The notes under the pieces: model-generated
Seen by the model: only the letters and a program-made list of their open reading frames with translations
The model's database searches: none
Told to the model about the DNA's origin: nothing
Assembly (NCBI GenBank): GCA_963976435.1
Contig: CAXBKQ010000014.1
Coordinates: 41,555-105,554, forward strand
Source of the DNA: CAKZNE01 sp963976435
GTDB lineage: Bacteria; Bacteroidota; Bacteroidia; Flavobacteriales; Schleiferiaceae
Length of the DNA stretch: 64,000 nt
Reading direction: 5' to 3'
Part shown: in pieces, positions 43,343-52,449 of the stretch
Numbering within the stretch: the stretch's first letter is position 1
Layout: each line of letters starts with the position of its first letter
Program-made: the position numbers and the translations under genes

Positions 43343-43672
43343 TTATTTTTTGCTTTCCTTGTCTTTCTCTTTCTGGACTTGGTAAGCCATGCTCAGCTCT
43401 TTACTGATAGCACTTTTTTCAATCTTAAGTCTAGAATTCTCACTTTCGATTGTTAATGTGGTTTCTTGCAAGTCTAGTATTTTACCGTGGATACCACCAT
43501 TTGTTACGATGCGCATTCCTTTCGCAATTTGCTCTCTAAACTTTTTTTCCTCTTTCTGCCTTCTTTGTTGTGGTCTTATTAAAAAGAAATAAGCAACAAT
43601 TAAAAGTAAGGGAAACATCAAGATCTGAGGATCAAATCCACCAGCAGCTTGCAACAATATTGATAGGGTCAT
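43343..43672 (-). CDS. yajC: Preprotein translocase subunit YajC
   Basis: 109 residues. One membrane helix (about 17-33) followed by FLIRPQQRRQKE and the conserved RIVTNGGIHGKILDL core. YajC associates with SecDF-YidC. It lies 3 bases after the DUF1573 gene; secDF is not in the window. Confidence 0.93.
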   Translation of the reverse strand: MTLSILLQAAGGFDPQILMFPLLLIVAYFFLIRPQQRRQKEEKKFREQIAKGMRIVTNGGIHGKILDLQETTLTIESENSRLKIEKSAISKELSMAYQVQKEKDKESKK

Positions 43673-43675
43673 ATT

Positions 43676-44179
43676 TTATTTTACTTGAGAAATGGTTGAT
43701 GGTGCTGCTTCCTCTTTAGCTGGTGTAGCTCCTGATTCAGGCTTTGGCTTTGGAGTTACTTGAGCAGAAATCCTTAAAACCTTTGTTGGAGGAACAGTGT
43801 TGGCATTTAAAGTAACGGTTTTTTGTTGGTTACCTGGTCTACCAGAACTATTAAAAGAAACGTGAATTTTCCCAGTTTCACCCGGTGCAATAGGATCTTT
43901 TGGTGGAGAAGGAACTGTACATCCACAACTTCCTTGAGCATTGGTAATGATTAATGGAGCATCACCAGTATTGGTAAACTCAAAATCATATTCAGCTTTT
44001 ACACCTTCGTCGATAATACCAAAATCGTGGTTTTCTTCAGTAAATGTAAATTCAGGAGTGCCCTCTGCAGTTATTAAAGTAGTATCTACTTCTCCATCCT
44101 TTATTTTATTAGCTGCATTTTCGCATGAGCTAAAGCCTACTAAAGCAAAACTGAAAATTGCTATAATTGATTTTTTCAT
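43676..44179 (-). CDS. DUF1573 lipoprotein
   Basis: 167 residues. Signal peptide ends at FSSC (Cys19). The mature part is a single DUF1573 immunoglobulin-like domain: FTEENHDFGIIDEG (about 50-63), YDFEFTNTGDAPLIIT, GSCGCTVPSPP and PGETGKIHVSFNS. Proline-rich, low-complexity tail. The family is periplasmic or outer-membrane in Bacteroidota with no known activity. Part of the nusB-DUF1573-yajC order seen across the phylum. Confidence 0.88.
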   Translation of the reverse strand: MKKSIIAIFSFALVGFSSCENAANKIKDGEVDTTLITAEGTPEFTFTEENHDFGIIDEGVKAEYDFEFTNTGDAPLIITNAQGSCGCTVPSPPKDPIAPGETGKIHVSFNSSGRPGNQQKTVTLNANTVPPTKVLRISAQVTPKPKPESGATPAKEEAAPSTISQVK

Positions 44180-44235
44180 AATTATTATTTGAATTGTTTT
44201 GTTGTCTAATAATTTTTAAGGCAGCAAAAATAATG

Positions 44236-45177
44236 CTAAAGAAGTCCTCTGCCAATTTTTTTTATCTCTCCGTTTTCTGTGAGGTCGATTTTTAATTTAT
44301 CAAGAATACCATTTATGAAATTTCCGCTCTTAGGAGTGCTATACTCTTTGCTAATTTCAATATACTCATTAAGGCTCACCTTTATTGGGATTTGATTGAA
44401 ATTAATCAATTCAGAAAGGGCCATTTTCATCAATAAAATATCAATTTGAGCAATTCTATCCATTTCCCAATTTTTGGTTTTGGCGTGGATAAGCTCTGCA
44501 TATTTGTCATCATTCTTTCGGCAGTCTCTGTAAAGCACCTTTGCAAAATCTAAATCCGATTTATCCTTGAGCAAATTAGGTAAGGAAGTAGAATCATCGG
44601 AACTTTCATCAAATGATTTTAAAGTTTTGGCCACCATCATTTGCGCTGCATCCAGATCATCCGCCCAATGCAATTCCTTTTCTTCATATAATTGGTGGAA
44701 TACTTCGCTATAAACTAGGTGTTTGCCATAAAACACTTTTACAATCTTTTTATCATTGGCCAGGCTATTATCGTCTGAAGACATATAATCTTGATATTCT
44801 GAGCTTTCCTGAAACTCCTTGAATACCCGGATTAATATTTCCTTTTCATCTCCCCAGTTGATCTTAAATTTTTCAATACCTGATTTAAACTGAATATTAT
44901 TTTCTAGCCAAACTAAAAACCTGTTTTCTACAAATTTAAGCTTGGGGTTTAAATCTTCTTTGCTAGGTAGCTTTCGGTTTCTTTTCAATTCTATCTGCTC
45001 CCTAGCAAATTGATGAACATCGGAAATAGCCTTTAATTCATACAGAAATAGCTCAAAAATACGATCGATGCTTCTTTCCAGTTTACGAATACCAACCACA
45101 GTGTCTATTTCACCATCCTTTCCTAATTCGTAAAGGGCCTGCAATACTTTTATACGTATATGTCTACGACTTAACAT
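44236..45177 (-). CDS. nusB: Transcription antitermination protein NusB, long form
   Basis: 313 residues, against about 140 in E. coli. The N-terminal SRRHIRIKVLQALYEL (3-18) and the C-terminal NusB core (WEMDRIAQIDILLMKMALSELINFNQIPIKVSLNEYIEISKEYSTPKSGNFINGILD) are clear; the extra 150 residues between are helical and charged, as is usual in Bacteroidota. NusB with NusE prevents premature termination in rRNA operons. 19 bases after the dehydrogenase gene. Confidence 0.9.
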   Translation of the reverse strand: MLSRRHIRIKVLQALYELGKDGEIDTVVGIRKLERSIDRIFELFLYELKAISDVHQFAREQIELKRNRKLPSKEDLNPKLKFVENRFLVWLENNIQFKSGIEKFKINWGDEKEILIRVFKEFQESSEYQDYMSSDDNSLANDKKIVKVFYGKHLVYSEVFHQLYEEKELHWADDLDAAQMMVAKTLKSFDESSDDSTSLPNLLKDKSDLDFAKVLYRDCRKNDDKYAELIHAKTKNWEMDRIAQIDILLMKMALSELINFNQIPIKVSLNEYIEISKEYSTPKSGNFINGILDKLKIDLTENGEIKKIGRGLL

Positions 45178-45196
45178 GTATTTTTCTACTAAGCGC

Positions 45197-46297
45197 CTAT
45201 TTGGCTTGTTCAGATTTTACCTTGCTTATTCTATCCATAGCAATTTTTAATGCTGCAGTATGGCTAGTAATATTTTCAAGTTCGGATCTTTTAAAAATAT
45301 CCAGGGTGGTATGGTAAATGTTTTCGGTGTTGCGAAGAGCTGTTTCCCTGTCATAATTTGCAATTTCAGAGTAAACATTTATTAATCCTCCTGCATTAAT
45401 TAAAAAATCTGGAGCATATAAAATTCCTTTGCTTCTCAGCATTTCACCGTGTATCTGCTCATTAGCAAGTTGGTTATTTGCTGCTCCGGCAATAATTTCA
45501 CATTTCATTTTTGATATGGAGTGATTATTCACGGTTGCTCCCAGAGCACAGGGTGCATAAATATCCATTTCACTTTCAAATATGTCTTCACCTCTGAAAA
45601 TTGTAGATCCATAGGTTTTACTAACCTCTTGCAATCTATCTTCATGTATATCGTGAATGCTTACAATGGCTCCAGATTCAGTTAAGTGTTTTACCAAGGT
45701 TTCACCAACATGGCCAATACCTTGTACAAAAACTTTTTTCCCACTTAAATCATCACTTCCCCATTTAAATTTAGCGGAAGCTTTCATTCCCATAAACACA
45801 CCATAAGCGGTAACAGGAGAAGGATCGCCACTACCACCCATGCTCACTGGAATTCCGGTTACATGATCGGTTTCCAATTTCACCATTTCCATATCATGAG
45901 TTGTAATTCCAACATCTTCGGCGGTAATGTATCTTCCTGAAAGGGAGTTTACAAATTCTCCAAATTTGCGCATTAAAGCGTCTGTTTTATCCTTGCGGCT
46001 ATCACCTATTATTACGGCTTTTCCACCACCTAGATTTAATCCAGATATAGATGCTTTATAGGACATACCTCTAGACAGTCGCAATACATCTCGGATAGCA
46101 TCTGCTTCATTTTCATAATTCCACATACGGGTGCCTCCAAGTGCTGGGCCCAAAGTGGTACTATGTATTCCAATAATTGCTTTTAATCCGGTTTCGTCAT
46201 CCTGGCAGAATACCAGTTGCTCGTGGTTTTTGAAAGATTCAGAACCGAAAATTGGTCCAGAAATTTCTTTTTCATTCAATATTTTAAGATCGCTCAT
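45197..46297 (-). CDS. Leucine dehydrogenase (Glu/Leu/Phe/Val dehydrogenase family)
   Basis: 366 residues from the ATG at 46297; the GTG just before it is less likely. An NAD-dependent amino-acid dehydrogenase: MSYKASISGLNLGGGKAVIIG holds both active-site lysines (81 and 93), and a Rossmann motif VQGIGHVGETLVKHL binds the cofactor. It deaminates branched-chain amino acids reversibly. Its length fits leucine dehydrogenase better than glutamate dehydrogenase (about 420-450). It is divergent from the ABC exporter. Confidence 0.88.
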   Translation of the reverse strand: MSDLKILNEKEISGPIFGSESFKNHEQLVFCQDDETGLKAIIGIHSTTLGPALGGTRMWNYENEADAIRDVLRLSRGMSYKASISGLNLGGGKAVIIGDSRKDKTDALMRKFGEFVNSLSGRYITAEDVGITTHDMEMVKLETDHVTGIPVSMGGSGDPSPVTAYGVFMGMKASAKFKWGSDDLSGKKVFVQGIGHVGETLVKHLTESGAIVSIHDIHEDRLQEVSKTYGSTIFRGEDIFESEMDIYAPCALGATVNNHSISKMKCEIIAGAANNQLANEQIHGEMLRSKGILYAPDFLINAGGLINVYSEIANYDRETALRNTENIYHTTLDIFKRSELENITSHTAALKIAMDRISKVKSEQAK

Positions 46298-46423
46298 CAC
46301 TTTTATTGATATTCTAATACGGGTAAAAAGGGATATTACCTTACTTTTGGGCTCTCCTTATAAAATAAAAATAGCGCCTTAAGGCAGCGCGAAAGTAATC
46401 TAAATTTTTGAGCTTACAAACAG

Positions 46424-48199
46424 ATGAAGTCTCTTTGGGTTTTAAATAAGTTTTTTTATAAATACAGGTTCAGACTGACACTTGGGGTTGCCTTTGTAAT
46501 TATTTCTGTGATTTTTGGAGTGTTTCCCGCACAGTTTGTTAGAGCATCATTCGACATTGTTCAGGATGCTATTCAAGGCTTTCAATCTGATCCTAACTAC
46601 GATAGCTCTGATCTGAAAAGTCAATTGATCATCTATGGCCTAATAATAATTGCTGCCTCATTACTAAAAGGTTTGTTTATGTTTTTTATGAGGCAAACTA
46701 TAATCGTAGTAAGCAGGTATATCGAATTTGATATGAAAAATGAAATTTTTGATCAGTATCAAAAACTTTCTATTTCATTTTACAAAAGAAATAATACCGG
46801 TGATTTAATGAATAGAATTAGTGAAGATGTTAGCCGGGTACGGATGTATTTAGGACCTGCTATCATGTACACTATAAATGTGAGCATTTCCCTAATCATA
46901 ATTATAGGAATAATGCTCAGCATTAATGTTCGCCTTACTCTATATGTTCTCGCCCCCTTCCCTATTTTATCCATTGCCATTTATTATGTGAGCAAGATGA
47001 TTAATATCAAAAGTGAACAAGTGCAAAGACAATTAAGTGGCATAAGCACCTTTGTACAAGAGGCTTTTTCGGGAATTAGAGTGTTAAAAGCATATGTGAG
47101 AGAGAAAAGATCCATAGATGATTTTAACAAGGAAGCAAATGCCTATTTATCCAAAAATGAAGAGCTCTATAGAATAAACTCCTTATTCTTCCCACTTATG
47201 ATTTTACTGATTGGATTGTCCACCATACTTACTATTTACATTGGCGGTCAAGAAGCCATTAAGGGAAAAATAACCACAGGAAATATTGCTGAATTTATCA
47301 TTTATGTGAACATGCTCACCTGGCCTGTGGCATCTATTGGATGGGTAACTTCCCTTGTTCAAAGAGCTGCAGCCTCCCAAGAAAGAATTAATGAATTCCT
47401 TAGCATAAGCCCAGAAATTTCAAATCCTAGTAATGAAGATCTTCATCTAAAAGGAAAAATTGAATTTAAAAATGTAAGCTTCACCTATCCCGATACTGGA
47501 ATTCTTGCACTAGATGGAGTGAGTTTCACCATTCACGAAGGAAAAACCCTTGCGATTATTGGCAAAACAGGCTCTGGAAAATCAACCATCGCCCAGCTTA
47601 TTGGGCGCTTATATGATGTGGATGAGGGCGAAATTTTAGTAGATGGACAGGAGATAAATGAAGTGAATTTAAATCTCCTCAGACAAGAAATTGGCTATGT
47701 CCCACAAGAGGCCTTTCTATTTTCTGATTCTTTGGCAAATAATATAGCCTTTGGTTTGAAGGGGGCTAGCATAGAGAAGGTTATTGAGGCAGCTAAAAAT
47801 GCTCAGGTTCATGATAATATTATGGACTTTCCCAAACAATATGAAACTCGAGTTGGAGAAAGAGGAATTACACTTTCTGGTGGACAAAAACAAAGGGTTA
47901 GCATCGCTCGAGCAATTATTAAAAATCCAAACTTTATGATTTTTGATGATTGTCTTTCTGCAGTAGACACAGAAACTGAAGAGCTCATTTTATCCAATTT
48001 AAAAAAGATCAGCGAAAAAAGAACAAGCCTAATTATTAGCCATAGAATATCATCAGTAAAGCATGCTGATGAAATAATTGTTCTTGAAGACGGTAAAATA
48101 ATAGAAAAAGGCAAGCATGATGAGCTAATAAAATTAAATGCATACTACGCTCAAATGTTTGAACAGCAGTTAGTAGAGGATTCTCAGAAGGCCGTCTGA
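46424..48199 (+). CDS. ABC exporter, fused permease and ATPase (MsbA-like)
   Basis: 591 residues. Six membrane helices (about 18-40, 68-88, 148-166, 170-188, 255-274 and 290-310) form a type IV exporter domain, followed by the ATPase: Walker A GKTGSGKST (380-388), Q-loop region YVPQEAFLF, signature LSGGQKQR (484-491), Walker B IFDDC and H540. The residue after the Walker B aspartate, normally the catalytic glutamate, is Asp509, a feature of degenerate sites in heterodimeric exporters and also common in this Bacteroidota group. Lipid A flippase or drug export is possible; the substrate is not readable. Confidence 0.9.
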   Translation: MKSLWVLNKFFYKYRFRLTLGVAFVIISVIFGVFPAQFVRASFDIVQDAIQGFQSDPNYDSSDLKSQLIIYGLIIIAASLLKGLFMFFMRQTIIVVSRYIEFDMKNEIFDQYQKLSISFYKRNNTGDLMNRISEDVSRVRMYLGPAIMYTINVSISLIIIIGIMLSINVRLTLYVLAPFPILSIAIYYVSKMINIKSEQVQRQLSGISTFVQEAFSGIRVLKAYVREKRSIDDFNKEANAYLSKNEELYRINSLFFPLMILLIGLSTILTIYIGGQEAIKGKITTGNIAEFIIYVNMLTWPVASIGWVTSLVQRAAASQERINEFLSISPEISNPSNEDLHLKGKIEFKNVSFTYPDTGILALDGVSFTIHEGKTLAIIGKTGSGKSTIAQLIGRLYDVDEGEILVDGQEINEVNLNLLRQEIGYVPQEAFLFSDSLANNIAFGLKGASIEKVIEAAKNAQVHDNIMDFPKQYETRVGERGITLSGGQKQRVSIARAIIKNPNFMIFDDCLSAVDTETEELILSNLKKISEKRTSLIISHRISSVKHADEIIVLEDGKIIEKGKHDELIKLNAYYAQMFEQQLVEDSQKAV

Positions 48200-48253
48200 C
48201 CAAAAAAAATAGTCAAATAAGCCTTATAGGTGGCTGTGATATTAGTTTTTTTT

Positions 48254-48261
48254 TAGATTTG
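48254..48261 (+). promoter_or_regulatory. Probable -7 promoter element of the DUF3276 gene
   Basis: TAGATTTG, a perfect TAnnTTTG, 27 bases before the ATG at 48289. No TTG at the right distance. Confidence 0.45.
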
Positions 48262-48288
48262 TCCAGAGTATAAAACGAGAATTTAAAA

Positions 48289-48702
48289 ATGAGCGACCAA
48301 CTGGATCACGGAAAAGAGGAAATTCACTCGAAGGTTTTAAGAGCAGGAAGAAGAACCTACTTTTTTGATGTAAGAGCTACCAAAGCAGATGATTATTACC
48401 TAACCATCACCGAAAGTAAAAAGCATACTAATGAGGGTGGTAATAGTTTTTACAAAAAACATAAGATTTACCTATACAAAGAGGATTTCGAAAGGTTTAG
48501 AGATATCTTAGATGATGTTACCAATTTTATCGTTTCTGAAAAAGGAAGTGAGGTAATTTCAGATACTCATCAACCTGATTATTACGTAAATAACCCTTCC
48601 AATTCTGAGAATAATAATTCTCAAGAAACAGTTTCAGAAGTAAAAGAAACAGTTTCGGAAAATGGAAATTCATTTACCGATATTCAATTTGAAGATATTT
48701 AA
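48289..48702 (+). CDS. PUR-family nucleic-acid-binding protein (DUF3276)
   Basis: 137 residues. The first 85 residues contain the PUR repeat: KVLRAGRRTYFFDVRATKADDYYLTITES (about 15-43) and the KHKIYLYKEDFERFRDIL helix (about 59-76), as in Bacteroidota and spirochaete PUR-alpha-like proteins that bind single-stranded DNA and RNA. The last 50 residues are Asn/Ser/Glu-rich and probably disordered. Cytosolic; a role in RNA or DNA handling is inferred from the fold. Short leader and terminator of its own. Confidence 0.85.
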   Translation: MSDQLDHGKEEIHSKVLRAGRRTYFFDVRATKADDYYLTITESKKHTNEGGNSFYKKHKIYLYKEDFERFRDILDDVTNFIVSEKGSEVISDTHQPDYYVNNPSNSENNNSQETVSEVKETVSENGNSFTDIQFEDI

Positions 48703-48704
48703 TT

Positions 48705-48728
48705 AAAGGGCTTTTTGCCCTTTTTTTT
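48705..48728. terminator. Terminator between the DUF3276 gene and the FMN reductase gene
   Basis: AAAGGGC (48705-48711) pairs with GCCCTTT (48717-48723) around five T; a run of T follows. It serves the + strand gene and overlaps the stop of the convergent gene. Confidence 0.8.
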
Positions 48729-49245
48729 ATTTCAAAAAATTCTTGGCTTGTTCTTCGAGCAAAAGGAGGGTCTCTTGGTCCAATAAAGTTTGCTTATCAT
48801 CAAGTAATTGATCAATTCCAGAAACAGGAATTTTATTGGAATATACCTCTGCCTTTAAATAATTAAAAATATTGGTGAGGTGGTCTAGTCCGCGAAGATT
48901 TCCTGCTCTACCACTTGCCACTCCTACCAATGCCACATTTTTTCCATTCCAAAACTTAGGTGGGACAATGTCTAAAAAGGTTTTAAAAATTCCTGGAAAA
49001 CTGCCATTATATTCTGGTGCAATCACAATAAATTGAGCTGCATTGTTAATCTTCTCCTCAACCAAAGCATTAAAATTATCTGGAGAGTTCCCAAAAGCGC
49101 CATAAAAGGGAAAGTCTTTTGGCAATTCAGCCATGTCTAGTTTTTGAAAATTCACCCTTCTATTTTTCAAGATCTGAGCATAAGCATTTACTACCGCAGT
49201 AGTTTGATTTTGAGGACGATGTGTTGCGCAAATAAGAGTGACCAT
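48727..49245 (-). CDS. NAD(P)H-dependent FMN reductase family protein
   Basis: 172 residues, a flavodoxin-like fold. CATHRPQNQTTAVV (6-19) is the FMN phosphate site, and VIAPEYNGSFPGIFKTFLD (about 74-92) the flavin edge motif of this family. It uses NAD(P)H to reduce quinones, azo dyes or chromate in related enzymes; the physiological substrate is unknown. Single gene, divergent from parA across 178 bases. Confidence 0.85.
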   Translation of the reverse strand: MVTLICATHRPQNQTTAVVNAYAQILKNRRVNFQKLDMAELPKDFPFYGAFGNSPDNFNALVEEKINNAAQFIVIAPEYNGSFPGIFKTFLDIVPPKFWNGKNVALVGVASGRAGNLRGLDHLTNIFNYLKAEVYSNKIPVSGIDQLLDDKQTLLDQETLLLLEEQAKNFLK

Positions 49246-49423
49246 GAAATTGTTAAAAATTAGAATAATAAGGACAAAAATTGCCTTGTATCCTTTCTTA
49301 ATAATTGTATTTTAGAAAACTATTCAGCTAATCTTCAAAGCGCAAATTTGGTGCTGATAATTAACTTATTAAAGCGAAAATCATATTTTTTTGCTTTATG
49401 CTAATAAATAGAATTGAACTACT

Positions 49424-50209
49424 ATGGGAAAAATTGTGGCAATTGCCAATCAAAAAGGAGGGGTAGGAAAAACAACAACATCCGTAAATCTTGCGGCTTG
49501 CTTGGGTGTTTTGGAAAAGAGAGTTTTATTGATTGATGCTGATCCACAAGCAAATTCTACCTCCGGTTTAGGTTTCGACCCAGATTCTGTAGAATTTGGC
49601 ACCTATCAAGTTTTAGAACATGTGGGCAAGGCTGCCGATGCCATCCTTAAAACCAATAGCCCAAATCTGGATTTAATGCCTTCCCAAATTGATTTGGTAG
49701 CCGCAGAAATTGAACTTATCGACAAAGATCAGCGAGAAAAAATGCTGAAAATTGCCTTGCAAGAAGTAAGGGAAAACTACGATTATATTCTTATTGACTG
49801 TGCCCCTTCCCTAGGACTAATAACCTTAAATGCCCTTACTGCGGCGGATTCTGTAATTGTTCCTATTCAATGTGAGTATTTTGCACTTGAAGGATTAGGC
49901 AAGCTACTGAATACCATTAAAAGTGTACAAAACCTTCACAATCCAGATTTAGACATTGAGGGCTTACTCCTTACTATGTTTGATTCTAGGCTTAGGCTTT
50001 CCAATCAGGTGGTTGAAGAGGTGAAAACTCATTTTCAAAAAATGGTCTTCAATACCGTAATTCAAAGAAATGTACGGCTTGGAGAAGCACCTAGTTATGG
50101 AGAATCTATCATTACCTACGATGCTTCAAGCAATGGTGCCGCGAATTACTTAAATTTGGCGCGAGAATTTTTAGAGAAGAATGAAGCTATGGAATCTGAA
50201 CTAGCCTAA
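49424..50209 (+). CDS. parA: ParA/Soj chromosome-partitioning ATPase
   Basis: 261 residues. Deviant Walker A KGGVGKTTT (11-19) with the signature lysine, LIDADPQANSTSGLG (36-50), and the switch region YDYILIDCAPSLGLITLNAL. It binds DNA non-specifically and, with ParB, segregates the origin region. First gene of parA-parB-DUF5683-dapB-lepB-wbqC. Confidence 0.95.
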   Translation: MGKIVAIANQKGGVGKTTTSVNLAACLGVLEKRVLLIDADPQANSTSGLGFDPDSVEFGTYQVLEHVGKAADAILKTNSPNLDLMPSQIDLVAAEIELIDKDQREKMLKIALQEVRENYDYILIDCAPSLGLITLNALTAADSVIVPIQCEYFALEGLGKLLNTIKSVQNLHNPDLDIEGLLLTMFDSRLRLSNQVVEEVKTHFQKMVFNTVIQRNVRLGEAPSYGESIITYDASSNGAANYLNLAREFLEKNEAMESELA

Positions 50210-50277
50210 TTCCAAAGAAAAATTTTGGCTTCTAATTTGTTAAGGAACATGATTTTATTTACTGACAAAAGATTTTA

Positions 50278-51168
50278 ATGGCAGCACCTAAAAGACAGGC
50301 ACTAGGAAGAGGACTATCGGCATTGCTCAAGGAAACGGAAAATGTAACTTCTGCAAATGATGCAAATGCTGAAAAATTGGTAGGCGCAATTGCCGAAATA
50401 GAAATTTCCAAAATCGTTGAAAACCCATTTCAGCCAAGGACAAAATTTGATGAAGAAGCTATAGCGGAATTAAGTGTTTCCATAAGCCAGCTAGGTGTAA
50501 TACAGCCAATCACCGTTCGTAAAACGGGAGATAATAATTTCCAGATAATTAGTGGTGAACGTAGATTTAGAGCTAGTAAGCTTGCTGGAAAATCCGCCAT
50601 TCCCGCATATATTCGATTGGCAGATGACCAAACAATGCTGGAGATGGCATTGGTGGAAAATATCCAAAGAGAGGAATTAGATGCCATCGAAATTGCTCTT
50701 AGCTACCAAAGGTTAATTGAAGAATGTAAACTTACCCAAGAAGCCATGAGTGAAAGGGTTGGTAAAAAACGTTCTACTATTAGCAATTACCTTAGGCTTT
50801 TGAAATTACAACCTATAGTTCAAGCAGGCCTAAGGGATAAAATGATAAGTATGGGTCATGCGAGAGCCATCATAAATATTGAAGATCAAGAAGAACAGTT
50901 GAAACTGTATGAAGAAGCCATCTTAAAATCCTATTCTGTAAGACAATTGGAGGAAGCGGTAAGAAGGATTAAAGAGGGTAGTTCAAATGCTAAGCAATCC
51001 ACCAAAAAAGAACTAAATCCAAGATATACCGAAATAAGGGATATTCTATCTGACCATTTAAATTCACAAGTAAATTTAAGCCGAAATACTAGAGGCAAAG
51101 GAAAGATCGTTATACCCTTCAAAAATGATGAGGACTTTGAAAGAATCCTCAGTTTATTAACTAAGTGA
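50278..51168 (+). CDS. parB: ParB/Spo0J partition protein
   Basis: 296 residues. The N-terminal CTPase domain has ENPFQPRTKFDEEAI (44-58), LGVIQPITVR and GERRFRASK (about 99-107). A helix-turn-helix follows (LTQEAMSERVGKKRSTISNYLRLL, about 151-174), then a dimerisation tail. ParB loads at parS sites and spreads as a CTP-dependent clamp. I found no parS-like 16-mer in the window. A GTG start of the next gene overlaps its stop. Confidence 0.95.
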   Translation: MAAPKRQALGRGLSALLKETENVTSANDANAEKLVGAIAEIEISKIVENPFQPRTKFDEEAIAELSVSISQLGVIQPITVRKTGDNNFQIISGERRFRASKLAGKSAIPAYIRLADDQTMLEMALVENIQREELDAIEIALSYQRLIEECKLTQEAMSERVGKKRSTISNYLRLLKLQPIVQAGLRDKMISMGHARAIINIEDQEEQLKLYEEAILKSYSVRQLEEAVRRIKEGSSNAKQSTKKELNPRYTEIRDILSDHLNSQVNLSRNTRGKGKIVIPFKNDEDFERILSLLTK

Positions 51169-51740
51169 AAAAGGTTCTTCGCAAATATTGTTCTTTTAAA
51201 ATTCTATGCTTCATCATAGTTCTAGCTCTTCCTTTTCAAGGTTTAGCACAGCAAAAATCAAATAATAACAGTACAGAAATTGATAGCCTTAGCCATTCCG
51301 TAAAAAAGGCGACTATCCTCTCCGCCTCATTTCCTGGTTTAGGTCAATTTTACAATAAAAAATATTGGAAAATGCCCATAGTTTATGGTGCTATGGCTAC
51401 AACCATTTATTTTGCGGTAGACAATCACAGGCTCTACAAACGCTATCTCGATGCTTTTTATATCCGCACGGATGAGGACCCTAGCACCGTTGATGAATTT
51501 GTTGGAATTTATACTACAGAAAGTCAGCTGATAGAGCTCCAGGATTATTTTAGAAAATACAGAGATTTAAATATTATTCTCACTGGTTTTGTCTATGCCC
51601 TTCAAATTATTGATGCCCATGTTGATGCCCACCTTTTTTACTATAATGTAGATGATAATTTAAGTTTTAAATGGGAACCTGCAAGAATTCAAAGTCCTCA
51701 TTACAATTCATATGGAATTAGCCTAAAATTTAATTTTTGA
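51165..51740 (+). CDS. DUF5683 membrane-associated protein
   Basis: 191 residues, GTG start overlapping the parB stop (GTGA). A signal-type N-terminus (about 14-28) is followed by KKATILSASFPGLGQFYNKKYW (about 47-68), the DUF5683 signature, a hydrophobic segment, and a second hydrophobic stretch near 126-140. A charged linker separates the two. Function unknown; the gene is regularly found between parB and dapB in Bacteroidota. Confidence 0.85.
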   Translation: MKKVLRKYCSFKILCFIIVLALPFQGLAQQKSNNNSTEIDSLSHSVKKATILSASFPGLGQFYNKKYWKMPIVYGAMATTIYFAVDNHRLYKRYLDAFYIRTDEDPSTVDEFVGIYTTESQLIELQDYFRKYRDLNIILTGFVYALQIIDAHVDAHLFYYNVDDNLSFKWEPARIQSPHYNSYGISLKFNF

Positions 51741-52447
51741 TGAAAATAGCTCTACTAGGATATGGGAAAATGGGAAAAGAAATTGAATCCATTTTGGTAG
51801 ATAGAGGTCATGAAGCTGTGGCAAAATTTGGCAGTGCCGGCATTGATAAAAAAGAACTTTCAAAAGCCGATGTGGCTATTGAGTTTAGCCGACCAGAAAT
51901 AGCCTTTGAAAATATTAAGAGCTGCATAGAATTAAATATCCCTGTGGTAATTGGAACTACAGGATGGCTAGACAAATACGAAGAAGCCTCTTCCCTTTGT
52001 TTGGATCAAAATTCGGCCATGCTCTATTCATCAAATTTTAGTTTAGGGGTGAATCTGTTTTTTGAAATCAATAAAAAGCTTGCTGTATTAATGCAGCCCC
52101 ATAGAGCCTATAAGGTGGAAATGGAAGAAATTCATCATACTCAAAAATTGGACGCTCCTAGTGGAACAGCTATAAGTTTGGCCCAGCAAATAATGGATGT
52201 ATCAGAGCGCTGGAAATCTTGGACATTGGATGATAATGATATTGATGAAGAAATTCCAATTGTAGCTAAAAGAATTGAAAACATCCCTGGCACTCATAGT
52301 ATTGCCTATAATTCGGAAATAGATAGTATAGAAATTAAACACACAGCCCATAATAGAAAGGGCTTTGCATTAGGAGCCGTTGTTGCAGCAGAATTTATTA
52401 ATGGCAAACAAGGCATATTTACAATGAAAGACGTTCTTAAAATATAA
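51740..52447 (+). CDS. dapB: 4-Hydroxy-tetrahydrodipicolinate reductase
   Basis: 235 residues from the ATG at 51740, which overlaps the preceding TGA by one base; a TTG one codon earlier is less likely. LLGYGKMGKEI (4-14) is the nucleotide site, IGTTGW the substrate loop, and EEIHHTQKLDAPSGTA (about 130-145) the catalytic His/Lys segment. It makes tetrahydrodipicolinate for lysine and diaminopimelate. Confidence 0.95.
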   Translation: MKIALLGYGKMGKEIESILVDRGHEAVAKFGSAGIDKKELSKADVAIEFSRPEIAFENIKSCIELNIPVVIGTTGWLDKYEEASSLCLDQNSAMLYSSNFSLGVNLFFEINKKLAVLMQPHRAYKVEMEEIHHTQKLDAPSGTAISLAQQIMDVSERWKSWTLDDNDIDEEIPIVAKRIENIPGTHSIAYNSEIDSIEIKHTAHNRKGFALGAVVAAEFINGKQGIFTMKDVLKI

Positions 52448-52449
52448 TC

